DNA of 64,000 nucleotides from Mesorhizobium sp. B2-3-4 (GCF_006442315.1 NZ_VFVY01000016.1:1-64000), one strand, 5' to 3'. Counted from the first letter of the stretch, positions 16,017 to 25,412 are shown. A program made the numbers and translations. Notes: generated by a model from the sequence alone, not told the origin.

Positions 16017-16178
16017 TTTCGGGACCATCCCTTTGCGTTGGCGCGGCGGCCGCTGTCCGGCTGCCACGGGAATGGTTATCGCAGACGATTTTTTCGCCAG
16101 TTTTTCCCGGATGTTGAATCTTGTTTCTGAAGTGTGTCTGGAGCGGAGCTTTCCCTGCAGGGAGGGGGAAGACAGGGC

Positions 16179-16499
16179 TCACACCTCGTCGGCGTCGAAC
16201 AAAAGCATCGTCAGGTCGTCGTCGCCCGGCGCCAATATCCGCCGGTCGGCGGCGCAGGCGGCGCCGATGTCGCTGGCGAAGGCGGTGCGGATGTCGTCGA
16301 GACTGTCGAAATACAATGTCCCCACCAGATAAGGCATCTCGCCGGCCGAAAGCTTGATGATCGGCCGCCGGCTGACGTCGTAGCGCCGCAGACCGGGAAG
16401 CTTCTTGGCCAGCGGTATGTGGACGTCGAAATAGTGGCGGTCGAAGGCGGCCGGATCGGCCGGGGTTTTGTAGATCACGAGCATCTTGGCCATTGCCAT
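16179..16499 (-). CDS. EthD-domain protein
   Basis: A 106-residue single-domain protein: MLVIYKTPADPAAFDRHYF, then HIPLAKKLPGLRRY and GTLYFDSLDDIRTAF. This is the EthD/dabb-like ferredoxin fold. EthD-type proteins act as small dimeric enzymes or accessory proteins; the characterised one supports ethyl tert-butyl ether degradation. The start is one of two close ATGs (16499 or 16493). It lies 140 bases downstream of the caspase gene on the same strand. Confidence 0.85.
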   Translation of the reverse strand: MAMAKMLVIYKTPADPAAFDRHYFDVHIPLAKKLPGLRRYDVSRRPIIKLSAGEMPYLVGTLYFDSLDDIRTAFASDIGAACAADRRILAPGDDDLTMLLFDADEV

Positions 16500-16639
16500 T
16501 ATCCTGTCCTGTTGGCGTTGCTGGTCGGGCCGCGCGGGTCCCCGTGCCAAAGTCGTTCGACAGCAGCGGATTTCGACCGCTCGCCGAATTTTATGGGCGC
16601 GAGGGGTTGCGGTGGCGGAAGAGGACGCGTTCCTGCGGC

Positions 16640-18880
16640 TCACTTGCCGACGAAGACGAATTCGGACTCCGGCTCGTCGCCGGCCTGGACCATGCGGTAG
16701 AAAACAGGCGTTTGGCCGTTGGCCGATGTCGCGAAGGCATATTCGACCGCCTTGGGCTTGACCTTGCCGGCAAACAGCTCGTTGGCGGTGAAGACCTTGT
16801 CGGGCATTTCGGCAAGCCCATCGAGCAGCGCGCGCGTGAACAGCGAGTGGTCGCCGCCGCCGCCGTCCTGCACCGGCTCGTCGCCGCCGCTGGCGATCAG
16901 CTGACGGGCCTTGAAGCGCGTCGACTTGGCGAGGTAACGGTCGCGCGGGCCTTCGGGCGCCTTCACCGCGTCGCGCGACAGGCCGCCGGCATAGCAGGAG
17001 TCCGAAATCAGCAGCACCGAGCCGGAGGCCAGCTTGCGCAGGTCCTCGGTGATCTCGAAGGCGCGCACCCAGGTGAAATCCTCGCTGGCATCGCCGTCGA
17101 CCGGCACCCAGTAGGCGGTGTTTTCCTGGTCTGTCTGGCCGTGGCCGGCGTAGTAGATCAACAACTGGTCCTCCGCCGTCAGCGACTTGCGCAGGTCGAA
17201 CAGCACCTTCTGGATGTCGGCCTTGGTGGCGTCGGTGAGCAGCAGGCTGCGTTCCGTCCCCGAGGCCATTGTCAGCGTCGTCGTGTAGCCGAAGCGCTGG
17301 GCAAGCAATTGCGCCACCGCCTTGCCGTCGTCGATGGGCGTGCGCAACGTCGGGAAGGCGGGATCGGCATAGTGCTGGTTGGCGATCACCAGCGCCAGCC
17401 GCCGGCCGACCGGCGCCAGCGAGGCCACCGTCTCGCTCTCGCCGAACAGAAGCCGCCGCTCGGAAAGCAGCGAGGCGTCGCGGCCATAGACACGGATCGG
17501 CAGTTCGCCGCGGGTTTCGAGCTTGACCGGGCGGCGGAACTGGCCGTTGGCGTCGATCTCGACATTGACGCCGTCGATGGAGGCGAAGGCCGCCGGTCCC
17601 GGCCCGCGATAGCGCGCGACGATGTCCATCTGCGGATCGTGGATCGGTGTCGCGCCACGGCTGAGCTTGGGATTGATGACCTCGATGCGGTCGGGGTTGG
17701 ATTGCGGTTCGTCGCGGGTGGCCAGAAAGCGCAGGTTCGGATTGGTGGCCTCGAACACCGGCATCTGGTCGCGGTTCTGCGCCGCCATGGTGCGGTCGAC
17801 CTCGCGGGCAAGCTGTTCGATCGTCGGGCTTGGGTTGCTGCGCAAGGCTTGCGAGACGGCAAAGGTCAGCTCGCCCAGCACGACGTCGCCGGTGTGGCTG
17901 GTCTCGTAGCCGAGTTCGTTCCATCGCGTGGCATAGAGCGCCGCCATCTCGCCCGCGCCGAACAGCTCGACGGCGTCGGCGGGCGGGGCAGTGCTGTCGT
18001 CGCCGCGTTGCCAGTGCCATCTCGCCTTGTAGCGGGCGGCTTCGTTCTGTTCGAGAAGCTTGAAGTCCTCGGCATAGTTGGTGTCGAAGATGAAGATCAC
18101 GTCGGCGCCGCGGTTCTGCAGCTGGATGGCAAAATTCGACAGTTCGCTGGTGCGGATACCGATCACCGCCGAGCCTTCGGCCATCCGCGTGTGGCCGACG
18201 ACGATGGTGTCGGAGGTGAACAGCACATGCTCGTTGAAGTTCTTCTCCAACGCCAGAAAGCGCTCCGAAACCGCAGTCCTGACCGTGTCGGCGCACAGGT
18301 CGCGCCGCGTCTCGGCGTCAAGCGAGGGATCGGAACAGCGCCTGGACAGGAAGCCGTCGGGATCGCTGCGCGCACCCCATTTCATGTAGGAGCTCGCACC
18401 GCCCGAAAAGCTCACCACCACCTGGTCGCGCTCGCGCGCGCAGGCAATTGTCGAACGCATGACGTCGAGCACGGCCTTGCGCGTGACCGCGTCGCCATCC
18501 ATCACATGCAGGTTCTCCGGCGCGACGCCGCGTTTCTCGAACAGCGCCTTGAGCAGCACGGCATCGTTCTGCGTGCCCGGCAGTTTGAGGAAATGGCGGT
18601 AGTAGGGCGCCAGCACGATCGCGTGGACGATGGGCTGCGCGCCTTGCCTGGCCGGGCAGGCCGCCTGGTCGCCCGTCACCTCGAAGCGCTCGGCCGGACC
18701 GGCAAGCACCGGAAACCATGCCGATTGTTCGGCGGACAGCCATGCCTTCAGCGTGTCGGCGCACCCGCCCTCGCACGACTGGTTCATGACGACGCCGGCG
18801 CGGCCCGCCGACATGCCGCCGAGCAGCGCGGCGAGCATCACCAGCACCAGAGCCGAAACCCTCGACAAGGAAGCGCCCAT
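16640..18880 (-). CDS. Exported protein with two caspase-like folds (first inactive, second active)
   Basis: A 746-residue protein with a signal peptide (VLVMLAALLGGMSAGRA). Residues about 83-275 form a caspase-like fold whose His site reads FSGG (158-161, no His) and whose Cys site reads FDTNYA (Asn268). Residues about 480-640 form a second peptidase C14 domain with intact YYAGHG (His580) and SDSCYAGG (Cys629). Between them is a region with a beta-rich segment (RYRGPGPAAFASIDGVNVEID). The second domain's start (RRLALVIANQHYADPAFPTL) is typical of metacaspases that cleave after Arg or Lys. The product should work in the periplasm. The ATG at 18880 is favoured because the signal peptide follows it directly. 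Divergent from the ABC-F gene (about 200 bases). Confidence 0.9.
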   Translation of the reverse strand: MGASLSRVSALVLVMLAALLGGMSAGRAGVVMNQSCEGGCADTLKAWLSAEQSAWFPVLAGPAERFEVTGDQAACPARQGAQPIVHAIVLAPYYRHFLKLPGTQNDAVLLKALFEKRGVAPENLHVMDGDAVTRKAVLDVMRSTIACARERDQVVVSFSGGASSYMKWGARSDPDGFLSRRCSDPSLDAETRRDLCADTVRTAVSERFLALEKNFNEHVLFTSDTIVVGHTRMAEGSAVIGIRTSELSNFAIQLQNRGADVIFIFDTNYAEDFKLLEQNEAARYKARWHWQRGDDSTAPPADAVELFGAGEMAALYATRWNELGYETSHTGDVVLGELTFAVSQALRSNPSPTIEQLAREVDRTMAAQNRDQMPVFEATNPNLRFLATRDEPQSNPDRIEVINPKLSRGATPIHDPQMDIVARYRGPGPAAFASIDGVNVEIDANGQFRRPVKLETRGELPIRVYGRDASLLSERRLLFGESETVASLAPVGRRLALVIANQHYADPAFPTLRTPIDDGKAVAQLLAQRFGYTTTLTMASGTERSLLLTDATKADIQKVLFDLRKSLTAEDQLLIYYAGHGQTDQENTAYWVPVDGDASEDFTWVRAFEITEDLRKLASGSVLLISDSCYAGGLSRDAVKAPEGPRDRYLAKSTRFKARQLIASGGDEPVQDGGGGDHSLFTRALLDGLAEMPDKVFTANELFAGKVKPKAVEYAFATSANGQTPVFYRMVQAGDEPESEFVFVGK

Positions 18881-19087
18881 GAAACCCACCCGGTTGCCCC
18901 GGCAGATCATAGATATGCGATTGGGGCGATCAAGTGACGCGATGGCCGGCGTTCGCGGCCGTTCGATGCCGTCTTGCACGATGGCCGATCAAGCGCTGCG
19001 GCGCTTCTGCCTCTTCCCCCGGCACCGTCATTCGCGTAAGGCCCGGGCAAATCCTCAATCACCGCAGATATCGCGCCTGGAATTCCC

Positions 19088-20710
19088 ATGATCAGACTAG
19101 AAAACATCGGCAAGCAGAACGGCCGTCAGCTTGTCTTCATCGAGGCGTCGGCCTCGCTGCAGAAGGGCGAGAAGGTCGGCCTTGTCGGACCCAATGGCGC
19201 CGGCAAGACGACGCTGTTTCGCATGATCACAGGGCAGGAACTGCCCGACGAGGGTCAGGTGCAGGTCGATCGTGGCGTCACCATCGGCTATTTCAGCCAG
19301 GATGTCGGCGACATGGAAGGCCACAGCGCCGTGGCCGAGGTGATGAACGGCGCCGGACCGGTAAGCGAGGTGGCGGCCGAGATGGCGGAGCTGGAAGCGG
19401 CCATGGCCGATCCCGACCAGGCCGACCGCATGGACGAGATCATCGAGAAATATGGCGAGGCGCAGCACCGTTTCGAGGAGCTCGACGGCTATGCGCTGGA
19501 CGGCCGCGCCCGCGAGGTGCTCGATGGCCTGGGCTTTTCCCAGGAGATGATGGACGGCGATGTCGGCAAGCTCTCCGGCGGCTGGAAGATGCGCGTGGCG
19601 CTGGCCCGCATCCTTCTGATGCGGCCCGATGTGATGCTGCTCGACGAACCGTCGAACCATCTGGACCTCGAAAGCCTGATCTGGCTGGAGCAGTTCCTGA
19701 AGGGCTATGACGGCGCGCTTTTGATGACCTCGCACGACCGCGAATTCATGAACCGCATCGTCAACAAGATCGTCGAGATCGATGCCGGTTCGCTTACCGC
19801 TTACTCGGGAAACTACGAATTCTACCAGCAGCAGCGGGCGATCGCCGACAAGCAGCAGCAGGCGCAGTTCGAGCGTCAGCAGGCGATGCTGGCCAAGGAG
19901 ATCGCCTTCATCGAGCGCTTCAAGGCGCGCGCCTCGCATGCCGCGCAGGTGCAAAGCCGGGTGAAGAAGCTCGACAAGATCGACCGCGTCGAGCCGCCCA
20001 AGCGCCGCCAGGTGGTGAATTTCGAGTTCCAGCCGGCGCCGCGCTGCGGCGAGGACGTCGTCACCCTGAAGGACGTGCACAAGGCCTATGGCAGCCGCAC
20101 CATCTATGAGGGGCTCGACTTCCAGGTCCGCCGGCGCGAGCGCTGGTGCATCATGGGTGTCAACGGCGCCGGCAAGTCGACGCTGCTGAAACTGGTGGCT
20201 GGCGCTTCCGAGCCCGATACCGGCTCGGTGGTGCGCGGCCCGAGCGTGAAGATGGGCTATTTCGCCCAGCACGCGATGGAACTGCTCGATGGCGAGCGCA
20301 CCGTGTTCCAGACGCTGGAGGACAATTTTCCGCAGGCCGGCCAGGCGCCGCTCAGGGCACTTGCCGGCTGCTTCGGCTTTTCCGGCGACGAGATCGAGAA
20401 GAAATGCCGCGTGCTGTCAGGCGGCGAGAAGGCGCGGCTGGTGATGGCGCTGATGCTGTTCGATCCGCCCAACCTCCTGGTGCTGGACGAGCCGACCAAC
20501 CATCTCGACATCACCACCAAGCAGATGCTGATCGAGGCGCTGTCGCAATATGAGGGCACGATGCTGTTCGTGTCGCACGACCGGCACTTCCTCGCCGCCC
20601 TGTCGAACCGCGTGCTGGAGCTGACGCCCGAAGGCATCCAGACCTATGGTGGCGGCTATACCGAATATGTCGAGCGCACCGGGCACGAGGCGCCCGGGCT
20701 GCGGAGCTGA
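19088..20710 (+). CDS. ABC-F family ATPase (translation factor type)
   Basis: A 540-residue protein with two ATP-binding cassettes and no membrane segment. Cassette 1: GPNGAGKTT, LSGGWKMRVALAR, LLLDEPSNHLD. Cassette 2: GVNGAGKST, LSGGEKARLVMAL, LVLDEPTNHLD. Between them is the long charged helical linker (QQQRAIADKQQQAQFERQQAML) that reaches the ribosomal peptidyl-transferase centre in ABC-F factors. Size and linker resemble the YbiT/Uup housekeeping group more than the resistance group, so a role in translation under stress is more likely than drug efflux. Starts at the ATG at 19088; single-gene unit closed by a 12-base dyad. Confidence 0.95.
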   Translation: MIRLENIGKQNGRQLVFIEASASLQKGEKVGLVGPNGAGKTTLFRMITGQELPDEGQVQVDRGVTIGYFSQDVGDMEGHSAVAEVMNGAGPVSEVAAEMAELEAAMADPDQADRMDEIIEKYGEAQHRFEELDGYALDGRAREVLDGLGFSQEMMDGDVGKLSGGWKMRVALARILLMRPDVMLLDEPSNHLDLESLIWLEQFLKGYDGALLMTSHDREFMNRIVNKIVEIDAGSLTAYSGNYEFYQQQRAIADKQQQAQFERQQAMLAKEIAFIERFKARASHAAQVQSRVKKLDKIDRVEPPKRRQVVNFEFQPAPRCGEDVVTLKDVHKAYGSRTIYEGLDFQVRRRERWCIMGVNGAGKSTLLKLVAGASEPDTGSVVRGPSVKMGYFAQHAMELLDGERTVFQTLEDNFPQAGQAPLRALAGCFGFSGDEIEKKCRVLSGGEKARLVMALMLFDPPNLLVLDEPTNHLDITTKQMLIEALSQYEGTMLFVSHDRHFLAALSNRVLELTPEGIQTYGGGYTEYVERTGHEAPGLRS

Positions 20711-20732
20711 TTCCAGCTTCGGGATTTGCGCC

Positions 20733-20766
20733 GAGGCGCGTCGCACGGTCCGAAGCGACGCGCCTC
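20733..20766. terminator. Terminator-like dyad between convergent genes
   Basis: A perfect 12-base inverted repeat (GAGGCGCGTCGC at 20733-20744, complement at 20755-20766) with a 10-base loop. There is no T-run, so it may be a hairpin block rather than a full intrinsic terminator. Confidence 0.65.
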
Positions 20767-20779
20767 AGGCGATGTCCGT

Positions 20780-21220
20780 TTATTTCAGCGAGATGGCCAT
20801 GCCGGAGAGATCGGCATTGACCTGCAGGCCGACCTGCTTGCCGGTGAGTTCGAGCTGCGCACCCTTGTCGTTGCTCATGAGGATGACCTGGGCGCCTTTG
20901 CCGATCGTGCCGCCGCCGCCCGCCGCGCCATAGACCCCCGTCACGTCGCGCGCGCGCCTGATGTGGCGCACGGTGCCGTGGAAATAGGTTTTGGAAACGC
21001 CGAACGCGAGGCCGCCCGAGACGCCGCCGATCGAGATGGGATAGGTCTTGCCGTGGAAGGTGAACGTGCCTTCGCCACCCGATCCGCCGACGAAGAAGGC
21101 AGCCTTGTAGACGGAAAAGCGGATCGTGCCGCTATCGGCGTGTGCCGCGCTGGCAAAGCCGATGCCCGCGGTGGCAATGGCGGCAACCGCGATTGAACGA
21201 AATCCGGATGAGATGGTCAT
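20780..21220 (-). CDS. Exported glycine-rich protein of unknown function
   Basis: A 146-residue protein with a signal peptide (SIAVAAIATAGIGFASAAHA). The mature part is Gly-rich with alternating strands (FFVGGSGGEGTFTFHGKTYPISIGG..., TGVYGAAGGGGTIGKG) and ends VGLQVNADLSGMAISLK. The strand/Gly rhythm is reminiscent of the SYLF/Ysc84 lipid-binding fold or DUF1134, but I cannot assign either. Likely periplasmic. Single gene. Confidence 0.75.
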   Translation of the reverse strand: MTISSGFRSIAVAAIATAGIGFASAAHADSGTIRFSVYKAAFFVGGSGGEGTFTFHGKTYPISIGGVSGGLAFGVSKTYFHGTVRHIRRARDVTGVYGAAGGGGTIGKGAQVILMSNDKGAQLELTGKQVGLQVNADLSGMAISLK

Positions 21221-21548
21221 GATGGGAGCTCCTCAAGGTCGCCGCTTATCCAATCGGCCTGGTACGTCGGCATCGTAGCCAAAGTCACAGCAGAACAGTC
21301 TTGCCCCGGCTTTGGTTCCAAGCACCGTCTTTCGTTTTCGGCGAATCGCGGCTTTTGAATGACTGGCGACGAATGACCGTTTCTCGCGCAAACCGGACAT
21401 GATGTCCGAACACATTTTCGCTATCGACACGCGGCGGTCGATTTTCGTACAGCGCTGGACGGCTGTCGTCGGCTTCCCGTCTCATCGGGCTCCTTGCCGG
21501 GAGCGGGGTTCCGTGTACTGTCCGCGATGGCTGGGAAAGGGCTTCTGG
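21221..21548. other. Gene-free gap between divergent genes, with one dyad
   Basis: These 328 bases hold the promoters of the two divergent exported-protein genes. A perfect 6-3-6 dyad, CGGACA-TGA-TGTCCG, lies at 21394-21408 and could be an operator. I see no ORF with a ribosome site. Confidence 0.45.
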
Positions 21549-21914
21549 ATGAGAATTGCGATGGCAATTGCAATGTCCGCATTGGCCGCGGCGATGGCCG
21601 GATGCGCGACCTCTCCGGTCGACTATGAAGCCTCGCTGTCGCAGCAGGACCAGAAATGGGCGACGCCGCAATGCCAGCAGGCCCGGGCCGCGGCATCCGA
21701 CTACGCGGTCCGCGAGAAGACCCATCCGGGCTGGGAATTCGCGGCACTTGGCCCGTACGGGCTGGGCATCATAGCCGCCACCAAGGAGCATGAGCAGAAG
21801 CAGCGCAAGCTGCTCGCCCGCGAGGTTCACCTGCAATGCTCAAGCCTGCCGCTGCCGAAGGAATTGCAGGGCGATATCGGCTCCGACGGCCCGAAGCCGG
21901 CGAAATATCCATAG
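21549..21914 (+). CDS. Small lipoprotein
   Basis: A 121-residue lipoprotein: MRIAMAIAMSALAAAMAGC, with the lipobox MAGC and Cys19 as the lipidated residue. The mature protein has three Cys residues including the lipidated one (PQCQQARAA and LQCSSLPLP); the other two may pair. The core (YAVREKTHPGWEFAALGPYGLGIIAATKEH) is a short helical/hydrophobic block. GGAAAGGG nine bases upstream supports the start. Function unknown; it may be anchored to the outer membrane since the residue after Cys is Ala rather than Asp. Confidence 0.8.
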   Translation: MRIAMAIAMSALAAAMAGCATSPVDYEASLSQQDQKWATPQCQQARAAASDYAVREKTHPGWEFAALGPYGLGIIAATKEHEQKQRKLLAREVHLQCSSLPLPKELQGDIGSDGPKPAKYP

Positions 21915-21939
21915 AAGCAAAGCCGCGCTTTTCCTGGAC

Positions 21940-22668
21940 TTAGCGCAGCAGCCCTTCCGCTTCGAATGTGTCCCAGCCTTCCAGCTTCGGCCGGGGCGCA
22001 TCGTCCTTTCGCGCATGGTCGTTTCCCGTATTTTGGGGGCCGTGCGGTTTGGCGGGCTGCTTGCCGGCTCTCGTCAGCGCGGCCTTGCCGGCGCCGCGCC
22101 GTCTGTTTTCGGACACTTCGCGTGCGTCCTCCTCGCGCCAGGCGCTGACAAGGTCACGGTCCAGAAGATCCTCGATGTGGCGTGGATCGAAGACATGGAA
22201 AGTTACGGCCTTGGAGCGTCCGCGCATCTTCACCGTGCGCGTGCCGATGCTTTTCAGGCGACCATCCTTCAGCCATTTGTGACGCTCGCGCGGGGAGATG
22301 GCGAGAATGTCCTCCACTTCTCGCGGCAGCACGGCCAGGGATTCGATCTTCTCCAGCGTCCTGGCGATGGTTGCCGAGGCGGCCTGGAACGCATCCGCGT
22401 CGGTCGACAGCATGCGCAAGACGATGCGGCCGGTCTCGGCCTTGGCGAATTTCCTCACCACCCAGGGCAGCCTTGCCCTGATTTCGCGCTCGATCCCCTT
22501 CAGCCTTGCGGCGGACCCAAGCGTCACCGATGGCGGCAGCGGCCATTCGGCAACGATCGACGCAGTTGTGTTCGCGCCGCGCTCCGATGCACGATGGGGA
22601 GCGGCGCCAATTTTCGCGACGATGCCGCTCACGACATTGCGCAGGGATCCGCGCTTCTTGTCCGCCAT
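21940..22668 (-). CDS. Uncharacterised cytosolic protein with a helix-turn-helix-like segment
   Basis: A 242-residue protein from the ATG at 22668 (MADKKRGSLRNVV), preceded by AAGGAC. The central part (LPREVEDILAISPRERHKWLKDGRL) looks like a MerR/excisionase-type helix-turn-helix, followed by KAVTFHVFDPRHIEDLLDRDLVSAWREED, in which the DPRHIEDLL segment resembles a wing-and-helix end. The C-terminal 60 residues are charged and low-complexity (RRRGAGKAALTRAGKQPAKP). It could be a DNA-binding protein. The gene follows the polysaccharide deacetylase gene on the same strand after a 117-base gap. Confidence 0.72.
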   Translation of the reverse strand: MADKKRGSLRNVVSGIVAKIGAAPHRASERGANTTASIVAEWPLPPSVTLGSAARLKGIEREIRARLPWVVRKFAKAETGRIVLRMLSTDADAFQAASATIARTLEKIESLAVLPREVEDILAISPRERHKWLKDGRLKSIGTRTVKMRGRSKAVTFHVFDPRHIEDLLDRDLVSAWREEDAREVSENRRRGAGKAALTRAGKQPAKPHGPQNTGNDHARKDDAPRPKLEGWDTFEAEGLLR

Positions 22669-22785
22669 ATGTCCTTTTCGCTCATCAGATGGCTTGCTGG
22701 GAACGACATTCGCACTGGACAACTGAAATCGCGACCCAACGGTTCCTTTGCCGCAGCCGGGCGATGTAGGGAACCACGACAGCAA

Positions 22786-23487
22786 TCAGCCGCTGAGCCA
22801 TTTGCGCAGGATGCTGTATATGCCGTCGTTTGGGCGCACGGATATGCGTGGGAGAAGCAGCGGGTCGTCTCCCGATTGCGCCTTGCCGCCGCGAATGGTT
22901 GTGGCGGTGGTGTAGCCCGCCTCCTCAACCACGCTCCTGACCTCAACGGACACATCGCCGTAGGGGTAACAGAACCCATCGACCGTATTGCCGGTCAGAT
23001 CTTCCAACTCGTGGCGAACATCGGTGATCTGACGCCGGGCTTCGGCGGGCGCGGCAACTGTCAGGCGAACGTGGTCCAACGTATGGGCGCCCACCTCATG
23101 ACCCGAGCGGACCCAATCGAGCACCTGGTCTTTCGACATACAGGTCGAGTGCGGGATGCCGAGTTCCGCATCCCATTTGTTGAAACCGCCAATCTGCCTG
23201 CTGACCAGGTAGTTGGTTGCGGTGAAACCACATCTGTCGAGGGTCGCCAGCGCGTTCGAGTGTACATTGCGAAAGCCGTCGTCGAACGTGATGCCAACCA
23301 CCCGCCCGACCCTTTCTCCGCCCAGATAGGGCTTCAGGTCACGCATCGACAGGCCTGTCCATCCCAGGCGCTTCAACCAATTCATCTGATTGCGGAAGGC
23401 GCGTGGGGAGACCGTCAAATGATCGAATGGGCTGCCCTCTGCGGCGGCCTCATCGATTTGATGGTACATCAAGATTGGTATTGGCAT
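22786..23487 (-). CDS. Polysaccharide deacetylase (carbohydrate esterase 4 family)
   Basis: A 233-residue NodB-homology protein: ILMYHQID at the start, TFDDGFRNVH carrying the catalytic Asp and first metal Asp, GAHTLDHVRL carrying the two metal-binding His residues, and FCYPYG with the catalytic groove motif. It removes acetyl groups from an N-acetyl sugar polymer. It has no signal peptide, so it may act on lipid-linked or cytosolic glycan. Its start overlaps the 3' end of the glycosyltransferase gene by 38 bases, indicating one operon for a surface glycan. Confidence 0.92.
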   Translation of the reverse strand: MPIPILMYHQIDEAAAEGSPFDHLTVSPRAFRNQMNWLKRLGWTGLSMRDLKPYLGGERVGRVVGITFDDGFRNVHSNALATLDRCGFTATNYLVSRQIGGFNKWDAELGIPHSTCMSKDQVLDWVRSGHEVGAHTLDHVRLTVAAPAEARRQITDVRHELEDLTGNTVDGFCYPYGDVSVEVRSVVEEAGYTTATTIRGGKAQSGDDPLLLPRISVRPNDGIYSILRKWLSG

Positions 23488-24328
23488 TCAGCGGTGCCGG
23501 ACGGTGTGTTGGATATTCCATCCAGTTCATGCCGCGCTGAATGCGCGCTCCATGATGGTGGAATGGTATCGTCTTCTCCAGCCTCAGCTTGCAGACGTTG
23601 GCAATTTGCAAGCCTATCCGCCGCGCTTCGGTCTTGACGTTCGTCAATGGCGTTTTTCTGCGCCTTTGTACGAGATTGCGCCTCATCTGGTACGGCAATC
23701 GATCCGGCTCGATCTGGCTCGCTAATTCGATCGATTTGTCCTTGAGAAACAGCCCCTGCGCGCAAGCCGCTGGCAAGATTTGGTAGATGGTCTTGGACGA
23801 TGATGTCGCGACGGTGGGGTCGAAAAGCACATGATCGACCGGAATATTGAAATCTCCAGTGGCTTGAAGGAGGTCGCGGGCTGCCTTTTTTGAAATGATG
23901 TAGGCACCGGCGCCAAGATGCACTCCGTAAAGCCTCGCCAGCGAAAAACTGAAGCCGACAGGCGACGGCATCATGCCTATCACGGCCTTCCTGAACACCG
24001 TCTCCAGCTTGATAATGTTTGCGTCAGCCGGTATCCATCTGACGTCGGCAAGCAACGGGCCTGCCTTGGCGGTGAAGACCGTGTCATCCTCGAACACCGC
24101 GCCATAGGCGTCGACGCCTTCCGCGATGATGTGCCAGCATGCCTTGTGGCTCAAAAAGCAGGCAATCTCGGTGGGCGACAGGATATGCGACATTGCGGCG
24201 ATCTCCGGCCGCGACATCCCGTCAACGGCGGAAACACGCTCGAATTTGATCTGGATGCGTGCAAACTCGGCAGTCATGTGGGCAAGCCGACCAGGAGCTC
24301 GGTCCAGATTGATGACCAGACACCTCAT
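23450..24328 (-). CDS. Glycosyltransferase family 25 (LPS-type)
   Basis: A 292-residue protein: MRCLVINLDRAPGRLAHM at the start is the GT25 hallmark, followed by SPTEIACFLSHKACWHII and a VFEDDTVF acidic metal site. GT25 enzymes add galactose or glucose to lipooligosaccharide. The C-terminal 80 residues are basic (RRRKTPLTNVK). The ATG at 24361 would add 11 residues; neither start has a clear ribosome site. The gene overlaps the deacetylase gene downstream. Codon use is less GC-biased than in the neighbours, consistent with a variable surface-glycan locus. Confidence 0.88.
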   Translation of the reverse strand: MRCLVINLDRAPGRLAHMTAEFARIQIKFERVSAVDGMSRPEIAAMSHILSPTEIACFLSHKACWHIIAEGVDAYGAVFEDDTVFTAKAGPLLADVRWIPADANIIKLETVFRKAVIGMMPSPVGFSFSLARLYGVHLGAGAYIISKKAARDLLQATGDFNIPVDHVLFDPTVATSSSKTIYQILPAACAQGLFLKDKSIELASQIEPDRLPYQMRRNLVQRRRKTPLTNVKTEARRIGLQIANVCKLRLEKTIPFHHHGARIQRGMNWMEYPTHRPAPLNANTNLDVPSNR

Positions 24329-24566
24329 CGCACGGCCCGCCACTTGACCGCGCATATCCATGGCAAGCAGTTCGCAGCCAAAGCGAATGAAAAGACATCG
24401 CGTTGCAAGTTATCACCCCAACCCGCCCGCTTGTTATTACCACGCCGCACGTCCGGTCAAGCAGTGTGCCAGATGGCGCAAATAGTATTTGCCAGAGTGG
24501 TAAATTTGCCTCGGCCCAATCCACTCGTCGTCCGCCATGTGCGGTCTGGGCAGAGCCCTCCAGTCC

Positions 24567-24666
24567 AGGCTCGGCATCCGTGGCCCAGGCTACGGCGACG
24601 TCGGGATCCGTGAGCAGGGCGAGCCGGGACAGTCCGCGGTCTCCAACCGGCTGGAGCCCCCCGCTG
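24567..24666 (-). pseudogene. Decayed fragment of an FAD monooxygenase C-terminus
   Basis: The 55 bases at 24567-24621 align without gaps to 25996-26050, the C-terminal coding part of the FAD monooxygenase gene nearby, with 42 identical positions and the same orientation. The fragment reads LALLTDPDVAVAWATDAEP where the intact gene reads LSALLIRPDGFVAWAADGEP. No intact gene surrounds it. The rest of the 305-base gap from 24362 shows no coding character. Confidence 0.6.
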
Positions 24667-25302
24667 TCAGGCGGGCCTTCCGGAAAATGCAAGCCGCGCT
24701 CCGAAGCCGACAAGCAGCATGGCAAAGCTCCAGCGCTGCAGTCTCTGTGCCAGGGCGTGCCGTGCGATCCAGCGGCCAAGCGTTGATCCGGTGAGCGCGT
24801 AGATTACGTCGAAGACGACTCCGATGCCGACCAGGATGGTGCCCAGGAACAGGAACTGCTGGCCAACACTGCCATGGTCGGGCCGAATGAACTGCGGCAG
24901 CAGCACCGAGCAGAACAGCAGCGCCTTGGGATTGAGCAGGTTGGTGAGAAGCCCTTGCCAGGCCGCCGTGGCACAAGGCGCCGGCAAATCCCGGGACGGT
25001 GCTTCCGATCCGTTCGGCAGCAGCGACCGTGCGCGGAAAATGCCGATCCCGAGCCATATAAGATAGGCCGCGCCACCGACGCGGATGATGTCGAAAGCCA
25101 AAGGCGCCGTGCGCAACAGGGCCGCAAGGCCCAACCCCGCCAGAGCGACATGCGTGGCACGCGCGGCGCCCAGCCCGACCGAGGTCGCAAGCGCATGGGA
25201 CCGCCCCCACCGCGCGCCGGTGTGCAGCAGAAGGAGCATGTCCGGCCCCGGCAGCAGATAGGCCACGGCCAAGGTTCCGATGAAGATCCAAAGTTCAGTC
25301 AT
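24667..25302 (-). CDS. LysE-family amino acid exporter
   Basis: A 211-residue membrane protein with six predicted helices (first TELWIFIGTLAVAYLLPGPDML; the PGPD motif after helix 1 is diagnostic). The NPKALLFCSVLLPQF segment in the middle is the family's second hallmark. It exports an amino acid or derivative such as homoserine lactone. It is divergent from an Lrp-type regulator gene (130 bases apart), the standard arrangement in which the regulator senses the exported amino acid. Confidence 0.93.
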   Translation of the reverse strand: MTELWIFIGTLAVAYLLPGPDMLLLLHTGARWGRSHALATSVGLGAARATHVALAGLGLAALLRTAPLAFDIIRVGGAAYLIWLGIGIFRARSLLPNGSEAPSRDLPAPCATAAWQGLLTNLLNPKALLFCSVLLPQFIRPDHGSVGQQFLFLGTILVGIGVVFDVIYALTGSTLGRWIARHALAQRLQRWSFAMLLVGFGARLAFSGRPA

Positions 25303-25412
25303 GACGGCTACGCCCTATTGATTTCCGCCGGTAAATTAGCTGAAACGGGCAAGGCATGTCCTTGCGAGTTGTGGCGTGGAATGGGAGAAATGTGGTAGAT
25401 CGCACCAAAATG

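Noticed and set aside
16493..18937. A very long open frame on the + strand opposite the caspase gene, Arg/Gly/Val/His-rich
   Set aside because: It is the GC-rich antisense frame of a well supported gene, with no domain and no ribosome site.
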